Part shown: positions 57,492 through 64,000 of the stretch, one piece after another
How positions within the stretch are numbered: position 1 is the stretch's first letter
Layout of the letters: each line of letters opens with the position of its first letter
DNA from: Tetradesmus obliquus
Lineage: Eukaryota; Chlorophyta; Chlorophyceae; Sphaeropleales; Scenedesmaceae
Direction: 5' to 3'
Length of the DNA: 64,000 bases
Assembly: GCA_030272155.1 (NCBI GenBank)
Contig: CP126197.1
Coordinates: 186,001-250,000 of the forward strand
Notes under the pieces: generated by a model
Told to the model about the DNA's origin: nothing
The model's database searches: none
What the model saw: only the letters and a program-made list of their open reading frames with translations
Program-made: the position numbers and the translations under genes

Positions 57492-60029
57492 GCCGCTGCA
57501 GGTTCATCCGCGAGGTGCTGGACCGCAGCGGCGGCTCCTATGTCAAGATCATCGCCAAGATTGAGAACGAGGCGGGGCTGGAGCACTACGATGACATTTT
57601 GAGCGTGACAGACGGCATCATGGTGGCACGAGGGGACCTGGCCATGGAGGTGGGGCGTTATTGCTTAATTACATACCAACAGATTGTGCTGCGCTGCTGT
57701 GCCTGGGGTGGAGCATGGACCCGACCTTGCACGGAGGTACGGCCCCTAGCCGGGTTGGCAGGTTGCGCCTGTATGCTGTGCAGCTGTGCAACACGAAGGT
57801 GGGTGGGGAGGACTTGTGGAGGCGACAGTCATTATTCAGAATGAGGCGGGGCTGGAACACAACGATGACTTCTTGAGCGTGACGGACGGCATCATGGTGG
57901 CACGCGGCGACCTGGCCATGGCCATGGAGCTGGGGCGCTGTGGGTCCCACTTTGTGTGCTTCACGCAACTATCTTAAAGAGTACATGAGTACATTTACTC
58001 TGTTGCGCTGCTTTCAATGACGGTGGCTGAGGACTGGTGATGGTGATACCATCACCCCCCGCTTAGGCTAAGCGGGGGTGGCGGACTTGAGCAGCTGCCG
58101 GTCCTGTGCTGCTATGGATGTGACGGCCGAGGGGGGTTGGGGGGGGGGGGGGGCGGGGGGAGGGCGGCGCTGTCGGCTGATGGCTGGACACACAACGACG
58201 ACATCCTGAGCGTGACTGACGGCATCATGGTGGCACCCGGGGACCTGGCCATGGAGGTGAGCAGGGCTCTCTACTCTTTGTAACATGCTATGCTGCGCTG
58301 CTTTTGGTTGGGCTTAAAAAGGACCTGGCTGGGCAGCCAGGTGGTGTAGCTGTGTTCTGCAGCTGTGACCAAAGGTGGATGGGACTTGTGGAGGCGACAG
58401 TCATGATTTATATGAGGCAGGGCTGGAGCACTACGATGATAATTTGAGCGTGACGGACGGCATCATGGTGGCACGCGGGGACCTGGCCATGGAGGTGGGG
58501 CCTGCACATGTCAAAGTCAGCGATATCGCAGCCTGCTGTGCTCTGCAGCTGCGGGTTGAGGTAGGTGGGTTGTACACTGTTTGATAGGACCTTGCTGGGG
58601 CATCAAGATTTAGGTGTGATCAGCGGGGTCAAGTGCTAATCTCAGCGGGATGGCCTGTTGGGGGAGACACTTCGCGTCGGCTCACAGCGCAAAAGCACTG
58701 CTGCGGTTGCCTGCATGCTGTGAGTGTGGCTGGGAGTGTAGCATCAGTTTTGCAGCCGCTCACAGCCTGCTTGCCACGCTGCGCCTTGTTGGCTTGCGGC
58801 AGGTGCCCAGTGAGAAGGTGGCGCTTGCTCAGAAGATGATGATCACCAAGGCCAACATCGCGGGCAAGTTTGTCATCACAGCAACCCAGGTGGGCACAGC
58901 TGGCTCAGCTGCTGCAGCACCAGCATATGCAGGCACCTTTAAACACCAGGATATGCCGTGACAAGTCTTGTAGACGAATCCACGCGACAGCAGCAGTACA
59001 CAGCAGCAAAGCTGTCACTGCTGCCGCCCAGCTGCCGCCATGTATGCCCCACTTGCTGCCTTTCCCCGCTGCCTCTCACACCCCCCAGATGCTTGAGTCC
59101 ATGACTGCCAGCCCGCTGCCCACCCGTGGCTGCTGGTGTAACAGCAATATTGATGACCTGTTGCCACTCCTGCGTTCCTGCCGCCTCTCCCCCCCCCCCC
59201 CGCCACCAGATGCTGGAGAGCATGACAGCCAGCCCGCTGCCCACCCGTGCGGAGATGACGGACGTGGCCAACGCCGTGTTTGACGGCACAGACGCGGTCA
59301 TGCTGAGCGGGGAGACAGCCAACGGGTCATTTCCGGGCCTGGCGGTGTCGACAATGGCACGCATCGTGACCAACGCGGAGATCGCAAACAGCTACTACAG
59401 CTCCTGCAACTTCATGATGGTGCGCACAGCAAAACAGCAAGTGTTTCTGCAGCTGCTTAGCGTTGTTTTGGCGGGCGGACCCAACAGCATGCTAGGTAGT
59501 CTGTAAACATCATGATGGTGTGCACAGCAACTGTCCTGGCCTGCGGTGCCAGCTGCGTTCAAGCTGGGCTGCCGTGCATCGGCTATGTTTCCTCAACGGT
59601 GGTTTTTGCGCTGCTGTCAGAGCATTCCTTGTGCATGCACGTGCGTCTCCTGTGCTCGCTATTCACTACTGCTTTAGGACGTCAAGAGCGTGACAATGTA
59701 GTGCGGGAAAGCAAGCGCCTGCACAACTGTCAATGCTCATTCACGTCATTTGTGTTGCGCGTCTGTTGTTGAGCCTCTCGTTGGCTCCTGACTGGGGTGC
59801 TCACTCCTCGTTTGGAGCATGTACTGTAATGTAGTGTGATGTAATGTAATGTAATGTAATGTTGCGATGTGCCGCAGGACCACACCAGCAAGCCCTTCAG
59901 CAGGCTGGAGGCCATGGCCGCTGGAGGCCATGTCATGTACTGTTTCTTATCAACAGGCTGCTGTGCTGCCTGCCTTGATCCGGCCGCAGGACCACACCAG
60001 CAAGGCCTTCAGCAGGCCATGGCCGCTGC

Positions 60030-60060
<31 letters not shown>

Positions 60061-62224
60061 TGGGTGGGGTCTGCCCACGTTGCACTCGGATGCTTCATGT
60101 GCTGGCTCTGTGAGCATTTTATACCATCTTCGTTGCAGAGTTCCAGCTCAAGGGCTGCCACGTATCCAACTTGCTCGCCTGCAATCGCCTTTTTCCGGCC
60201 GCAGGACCACACCAGCAAGCCCTTCAGCAGGCTGGAGGCCATGGCTGCGGCAGTGTGCGGCTCCGTGACTGATGCCAATGCGCAGCTGGTGGTGGTGCTG
60301 AGTGCCACGGGGCAGGCGCCACGCCTCATCGCCAAGTACAGGCCCTTCGTGCCGCAGGTGGGTGGCTGCTGGGTGCTGCTTTGATGATTGCTGGGGTGAT
60401 TCATTACTGGAGACTCTGCAAAAGTCGGGGTTCATGTGAACGGGGCGCGCAGCATGCATGCTGCTGCGCAGTTTTGCGTCATGTATGGAGGCACACAACG
60501 CGCAGCTGGTGGTGGAGCTCAGCGCCACGCCTCGTCGCCAAGTACAGGCCATTCGTGCCACAGGTGGGCAGCTGCTGCGTTGTGTTTCGTGTGTTGATGT
60601 TTCTGCTACTGCTGCCAAGTACAGGCCCTTTGTGTGGGGTTGCTGGGTTGCTGGCTTGCTGGCTTGCGGGACTGCAAAATTGCTGGATTGTTGGAATGCT
60701 TCGCCTGACAGCAGTGCCAGCCGATGGGGCGCATCAGCTGCCCGCCGCGCAGCGCTGGCAGCTTGTTATGGAAGCACACAACCTGTTATTTGGGCACCTG
60801 CATGCAACGTGGCCTGTGTACGTCTGATAAAGGTGTGTTCAAAGCGGAGCAGACAGCCTGTGCGCATATGCTGCGCCCCAGGCATGGTCTGTGTTGCGGG
60901 GCGCATACAGCAGCTGGGCAGTGCACCCTCGACAAGCACGTCGAGCACCCAAAGTGATGCTGCCGTCACCCCTTCTTCTGCGTTGCCGCACGCGCCGCTG
61001 CGCTGCAGGTGGTGGTCAGCAACAACGCCGTGGTGCTGCGCGAGTCCACCATCCACTTTGGGCAGTACGGCATGCAGGTGGAGGCGCTGGAGGACGCCAC
61101 ACAGCTGGCACTGGCTGCCATGGACTGGGCGCATGAGCGGGTGCGTGTGCATGGCTGTGCGCTGTTGTCGATGCTGTGAATTGACTTGCATTGCTTGCCT
61201 AAGATGATGTGTGGACGCCACGCACCTGGCACTGCAGGCCAGGGGCTGGGCGCATGAGCGTGTGCGTGTGCATGGCTGTGCGCTGTTGTCGATGATGTCA
61301 TTTGACTTGCATTGCCGAGACAGATGGGTAGATGCCAGCCAGCTGGCACTACAGGCCATGGACTGGGCGCATGAGCGGGTGCGCTGGAAGCTCGTTCACT
61401 TTATATGCAGAAATAGATGCGAAGGGATGTGTACAGGATGCGTGATGCGGCATGATGTTCACAGCTGGGCCGGCATATGCTGACAGCAGACTTGGGCTGT
61501 GCACTCTGCAGTCTCTGCAAGCCCGCGGTGGTCCACCTATGGGACTTCACGGCCAGCATCCACCACTCAGTGCTGCCCTGCTGTCACTTGCTGCTCTGCA
61601 CCCTCTCTCCTCTCTCCCCGCAGAAGCTGTGGGGCGGCATGGGCGTGTTGCTGGTACATGCCTGACTGTGCCGATTGCCCTGCTGTCACTGCCCTGCTGT
61701 CACTGCCCTGCTCTGCACCCTCGCTTCTCCCTCCCTGCAGAAGCTGTGGGGCGGCGCGGGCGCAGTGCTGGTACATGCATAGGGATGCCTGCCTCGCCAC
61801 ATATGCCTGACCGTGCAATTTGCCCTGATGTCACTGCTGCTTGTCAACCCTCTCCCTTCTGCAGAAGCTGTGGGGCGGCGTGGGCGCAGTGCTGGTGGTG
61901 GCGGGGCACTACGAGGCCAACGCCGACATGATGCCCACGCTGCGCGCCATCAACATCGGAGGCGACGATGAAGCCGCAGCTGCCGATGCTGCCGCAGACG
62001 TGCTGGGCGCCCTGCAGCTAGAGCATGCCACACCGCCGCATGCTGCAGCGCAGCAGCAGCAGCCAGCTGTTATTCCGGAGGATTTGGCGCCGTTTGTGGT
62101 GGCTCAGGGTGAAGTTGGTGAGGTTGATGAGGCGGAGCTGGTGCGGGCGCTGAGCAGCCGCATGAGCATGCGGCGCGGCAGCATCGGCACGCCGCTGCGG
62201 CGGCAGTTCAGCAAGGCCGCGTGA
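29954..62224 (+). CDS. Giant four-unit pyruvate kinase-like polypeptide
   Basis: Forty-eight exons with phase-consistent GT-AG borders sum to 7,494 nt, or 2,497 residues, with no internal stop. Order: N-terminal extension (residues ~1-154), pyruvate kinase unit 1 (~155-661), degenerate unit 2 (~662-1191), linker (~1192-1252), unit 3 (1253-1775), Gly/Ser-rich linker (1776-1918), unit 4 (1919-2378) and tail (2379-2497). Units 1, 3 and 4 have the motifs [18 protein letters not shown] or SKIE, ARGDLAM and ATQM-ESM, so they should convert phosphoenolpyruvate and ADP to pyruvate and ATP. The junctions between units are ordinary in-phase introns, and no ATG or stop separates units, which argues for one gene. 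Exon coordinates are given under the unit entries. Cytosolic location is likely, as no clear transit peptide is seen. TGTAA follows at 62622. Confidence 0.85.
30637..31045 (+). repeat. Tandem copies of exon 2 end plus donor
   Basis: The last ~40 bases of exon 2, its donor (CAG|GTGAGGGG) and the following CAG-rich intron are repeated three more times, with donors near 30763, 30890 and 31039. The first two repeats have a period of about 127 bp and are nearly identical. Confidence 0.9.
31351..31420. repeat. (GCA)23 tract
   Basis: The longest uninterrupted triplet run in the window, about 70 bp, within the second intron of the giant gene. Confidence 0.95.
36122..36225 (+). repeat. Dispersed repeat, copy 2
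   Basis: In the intron after exon 10. It shares AGGCCTGTCCTTGTC, GGGCTTGCCTGCTTCTGATG and GACTTGT blocks with copies near 17205 and 53455. Confidence 0.6.
36423..36730 (+). repeat. Two copies of exon 11 start
   Basis: Acceptor-linked copies of the [10 protein letters not shown] segment start near 36425 and 36619 ahead of the real exon at 36731. The first preserves about 70 bases of exon. Confidence 0.85.
41344..41811 (+). repeat. Four tandem copies of exon 18 start
   Basis: Copies with acceptor begin at 41344, 41451, 41571 and 41692; the real exon begins at 41812 (period 107-121 bp). Each keeps about 40 bases ([14 protein letters not shown]) then diverges into related intron filler. Confidence 0.92.
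43811..44037 (+). repeat. Two copies of exon 21 start
   Basis: The [15 protein letters not shown] segment with its acceptor recurs near 43812 (about 95 bases conserved) and, shorter, near 43962, before the real exon at 44038. Three copies of the exon's end follow it (about 44344-44690). Confidence 0.88.
45180..45264 (+). repeat. 14-bp minisatellite
   Basis: About six units of TTTGTGCATCTGCT with C/T variation, in the intron before exon 23. Confidence 0.85.
45391..45971 (+). repeat. Four tandem copies of exon 23 start
   Basis: Copies with acceptor begin at 45391, 45527, 45673 and 45808; the real exon starts at 45972. Each encodes [13 protein letters not shown]-like sequence for 40-70 bases. 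Confidence 0.92.
46675..46728. repeat. Interstitial telomere-like CCCTAAA repeats
   Basis: Three consecutive CCCTAAA-type heptamers and several degenerate ones lie within the intron after exon 24. This is the plant/chlorophyte TTTAGGG telomere unit on the opposite strand. Confidence 0.75.
47080..47310 (+). repeat. 44-bp minisatellite
   Basis: About five units, period 44 bp exactly (TGCAGG at 47101, 47145, 47189, 47233, 47277). Each unit contains an ACTTGCAG acceptor-like motif. Confidence 0.93.
47431..47492. repeat. (TTACA)n pentanucleotide repeat
   Basis: A run of TTACA/TTACAT units just upstream of the exon 26 acceptor. The reverse-complement repeat occurs near 59822-59866. Confidence 0.85.
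48498..48788 (+). repeat. Two copies of exon 28 start
   Basis: Copies of the [18 protein letters not shown] segment begin at 48498 and 48643 before the real exon at 48789. Each ends in a CCC(A/C)GA-ATTGTTTGAC-type filler with several TTTGACC repeats. Confidence 0.9.
50250..50340. repeat. (CCAG)n / (AAGC)n tetranucleotide repeat
   Basis: About 20 tetranucleotide units in the intron after exon 31. Confidence 0.93.
52570..52796 (+). repeat. Two copies of exon 36 start
   Basis: CAG|GTACGGCGTCATCCCC and following bases occur near 52570 and 52672 before the real exon at 52797. The reading [10 protein letters not shown] differs slightly from the real [10 protein letters not shown]. Confidence 0.9.
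52940..53260 (+). repeat. 107-bp tandem array before exon 37
   Basis: Three units; copies of the KQVVCAL acceptor segment begin at 53047 and 53154, and the real exon at 53261 (period exactly 107). The units are nearly identical, including intron filler. Confidence 0.93.
53455..53550 (+). repeat. Dispersed repeat, copy 3
   Basis: In the intron after exon 37. It shares CCTGTCCTTGTCC, ACGCACGGAAGAGCAT, GGCTTGCCTGCC and GACTTGTAACTTGTAAC blocks with the two other copies. Confidence 0.6.
53852..54280 (+). other. Giant PK: Gly/Ser-rich linker exon between units 3 and 4
   Basis: One 143-codon exon. It starts [15 protein letters not shown] (end of the unit 3 fold), then a flexible Ser/Gly/Arg/Ala-rich stretch with a poly-Gly segment, then [15 protein letters not shown] and ITLEDILQ leading into unit 4. 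The length and composition suggest a hinge that could let unit 4 pack independently. Confidence 0.75.
54287..54309. repeat. G23 homopolymer just inside an intron donor
   Basis: The run begins six bases after the donor of exon 38 (GTGGGA-G23). Confidence 0.95.
54975..55910 (+). repeat. Seven tandem copies of exon 40 start
   Basis: Acceptor-linked copies begin at 54975, 55113, 55252, 55390, 55516, 55655 and 55784; the real exon begins at 55911. Period is 126-139 bp. Two subtypes alternate ([11 protein letters not shown]-like and [11 protein letters not shown]-like), suggesting two-unit duplication steps. Confidence 0.95.
57255..57501 (+). repeat. Two copies of exon 43 start
   Basis: The IREVLDRS segment recurs near 57270 and 57383. 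The second is nearly exact, with TTGAGGTAAAC replacing the exon continuation, and is followed by a copied CTG tract. Confidence 0.9.
57838..58500 (+). repeat. Three copies of exon 43 end
   Basis: The [13 protein letters not shown] segment and its donor recur near 57838-57930, 58187-58258 and 58415-58496. Confidence 0.9.
58053..58080. repeat. Near-perfect inverted repeat (hairpin)
   Basis: CACCCCCCGCTTAG and CTAAGCGGGGGTG face each other with almost no loop. A shorter palindrome (GATGGT-GAT-ACCATC) adjoins on the left. Confidence 0.8.
59822..59866. repeat. (ATGTA)n pentanucleotide repeat
   Basis: Reverse complement of the TTACA repeat at 47431. It lies just before a copied exon 46 acceptor (59875). 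Confidence 0.85.
61865..62224 (+). other. Giant PK: final exon and C-terminal tail
   Basis: The exon starts [19 protein letters not shown], the last strand of the unit 4 fold, then an acidic/Ala/Gln-rich tail ending in a basic Arg/Ser segment ([17 protein letters not shown]), stop TGA at 62222-62224. Two copies of the exon start (about 61624 and 61741) precede it and two copies of the exon end follow the stop. Confidence 0.8.
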
Positions 62225-62621
62225 GCAGGGTTATGCTGCGTGAGCTGGTGTGCAGTTGCGTTGCAAGTAGGAGCTCAGGTGCAACCCCGTGGCAGCATCG
62301 GCACGCCGCTGCGGCGGCAGTTCAGCAAGGCTGCATGAGCAGGGTTATGCTGCGTGAGCTGGTGTGCAGTTGCGTTGCGAGTAGGAGCTCGGTTGCAACC
62401 CTGTGGCAGCCTGGGCAGGTCGCTGCGGTAGAAGTTCAGCAAGGTGGTGTGAGCGGCGCTGTATGCATGGGGCTGAAAATTGTGTTGCTGGATTGTGTTG
62501 CTAGGTGCGGTTGATTCGGTCGTGAGGGTTGAGGGGACGGTGGGTTGGGATGATGCAAAGAAACAGTGGATTCTTTTGTGGGTAGTGAGGGAAGTGGTAA
62601 GGGGGAGAACCTTGTGCACTT

Positions 62622-62626
62622 TGTAA
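62622..62626 (+). terminator. Candidate TGTAA poly(A) signal
   Basis: TGTAA 398 nt after the stop of the giant gene. Confidence 0.45.
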
Positions 62627-62868
62627 GCACATGCAAAGCATGCACACAGCGTTGATCTGATGTTGTTGCCAAGCCTTGGTTGCGACCAAGAAACTTCTGC
62701 CGCTTTGTTGTTGTTGATGCATACCTGAATCTAGTCAAATGAAATGCACACAGGTTGTGCGTCACAGCCTGTTAGGCACAGCCTGCGACATAGATGAGGA
62801 AAAGAAATAAAGGGTGCAGTTAGCACAGTTTGTGGCCATCACCACAGGCTGCGAAATCGAAGCATGCC

Positions 62869-62931
62869 TTGGAGCCGTATAAATGTGGAGCCGTATGTTG
62901 AGCCGTATGTGGAGCCGTATGTGGAGCCGTA
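62869..62931. repeat. 12-bp minisatellite
   Basis: Five units of GTGGAGCCGTAT with minor variation. Confidence 0.85.
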
Positions 62932-64000
62932 AAAATTTGTCCTTTAGCATATGGTATGCGAGGCTTGCTGTGCACCTGTGGGATGCCTGCAGGAGTCACG
63001 CTGTTGCCCACTACTGTTCATGCCATGCCGCATGCGGCGTATTACCTGGCAGCTGGTGACGGGGTTTGTGACCATGTTGTCGACGCTAGTACGTTTGAAC
63101 ATGCAAGACCGTACGATTGAATGTTTGCAACGCACTGTAACTCGGTGAAGAAACAGCTGTGATGGCGATTGTGGCTGTCACAGCCACAGAAGTTCTGTTC
63201 GTCTCCGGTCCAAGGTTCCAGGTGCTCCCAAGGGATCCAGCAGCTTGTAGGGGCTGTGTTGCGGCTGCGCTCACCATGACATGGTTACCAACAGGTAAGC
63301 CAGCAGAAGCTGCATGCGCTGCCACGTCTTCGTAGCTCCTGTGGCCTGCAAACCCTAGCTGTGAAGCGCTTCACACTCGTGTATGGAGACCATTTGCATG
63401 GGGCGTAAGAAGCTTGGTGAAACCGCACTCTTGCATGCCTCGTTGTCTCTGTTGTCCGCCTCAAATTCCGTGTGTATCCGTTGGCGAGACGTGTAACCTG
63501 TCCTGTCAGCAACATGGGAGTGGTGTCATGAATGCTGACAAGGGCAGGGAGCATTGCCCAGGGCATGCTGCACAACATCCCATCACAGCTGCTGAAAAGG
63601 AATAGTTTTGTTTCAACCTTCGACTATTGCACACTTGTTATTTCAATGCGCTCTCTGGAAGCTCGCCACCTTCATCTCGAGCGCAAAGTATGCCAAGTAC
63701 CCCAATGGTAGCCACAGCGTCCTGCTAGCGATACGAGCTCCTTCTGGTTCCTTTGATTGCTTCCGGCTTCTGAGTTAGGGTGGGCAGGAACAGCTAATCA
63801 AACATGGCTGCTGGTCCAGGTGCGCCACTGGACTGTTGACAGACCCACAAGCATGCGTATGACCATACTTCGACAGGATCAACAAGTAAATCTTCACTGT
63901 TTGCATCGTTGATAAGCAGCTCTGCTGCAGGCCACAACAGCAGCAGCAGCAGAAACAGCAGCAACAGTTGCAGCAACGCAGCAGCAGCAGCAGCAGCAGC

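Larger units (their letters stand above)
54574..61140 (+). other. Giant PK: unit 4, catalytic motifs intact
   Basis: Exons 54574-54720, 55911-56109, 56557-56689, 56880-57050, 57502-57649, 58803-58889, 59210-59419, 60205-60357 and 61009-61140. Motifs: [82 protein letters not shown] and IAKYRPFVP. The C domain is complete ([13 protein letters not shown] to AMDWAHER). It has the heaviest load of duplicated exon edges in the window. Confidence 0.85.
62225..64000. other. 3' region of the giant gene and unassigned sequence
   Basis: It contains two post-stop copies of the last-exon end (about 62285-62340 and 62400-62450), a TGTAA at 62622, a 12-bp minisatellite at 62869-62931 and a CAG run at the window edge. 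I saw no supportable gene; a short minus-strand Leu-rich frame near 63794-63976 could begin a gene but is not convincing. Confidence 0.4.

Noticed and set aside
29954-62224. Four separate pyruvate kinase genes
   Set aside because: No stop, poly(A) context or new start lies between units, and linker exons join both neighbours in phase.
63794-63976. Minus-strand Leu-rich ORF as a membrane protein
   Set aside because: The leucine run is a CTG/CAG tract on the edge of the window and no further exon can be seen.

Overview
The window is nuclear DNA of a green alga, most likely a chlorophyte of the Chlorophyceae. Genes are intron-rich with GT-AG borders. TGTAA, the usual algal poly(A) signal, lies behind several stop codons. 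CAG/CTG triplet tracts run through introns and exons. A split-direct-repeat tyrosine-recombinase retroelement of the kind known from Volvox and Chlamydomonas is present, and two introns hold TTTAGGG-type telomere-like stretches. No bacterial operons, rRNA or tRNA were seen. Exons were assembled by hand: splice sites were chosen so that reading phase is kept across every junction.

Layout. 1-2576 (minus): 5' part of a secreted, repeat-rich beta-helix-like protein. 5157-6279 (minus): a 90-residue twin CX9C protein in three small exons. 7109-9267 (plus): an SRR1-family protein. 9930-17049 (plus): an FkbM-type methyltransferase-like gene cut inside its last exon by a 4.4 kb PAT/Kangaroo-like retrotransposon (12323-16742). 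17666-19547 (minus): a protein with MEKHLA-like and WHEP-like regions. 19956-23580 (plus): an NAD(P)-dependent epimerase-like protein. 24464-27695 (plus): an endonuclease/exonuclease/phosphatase-family protein. 29954-62224 (plus): one giant gene of 48 exons and 2,497 residues.

The giant gene is the centre of the window. It reads as four pyruvate kinase units in tandem in one polypeptide. Units 1, 3 and 4 keep the catalytic motifs. Unit 2 has lost nearly all of them and looks like a pseudoenzyme. Unit 1 also carries a canonical EF-hand calcium loop inside its C-terminal domain. Pyruvate kinase normally works as a tetramer of identical chains, so this may be a single-chain pseudo-tetramer (inference).

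A second theme runs through all the plus-strand genes. Introns hold truncated, same-strand copies of the neighbouring exon's edge, together with its splice site. Some form tandem arrays of up to eight acceptors, and some even follow stop codons. These edge duplications, with (CTG)n tracts ending directly in the CAG of the acceptor, explain most of the non-coding DNA between exons.
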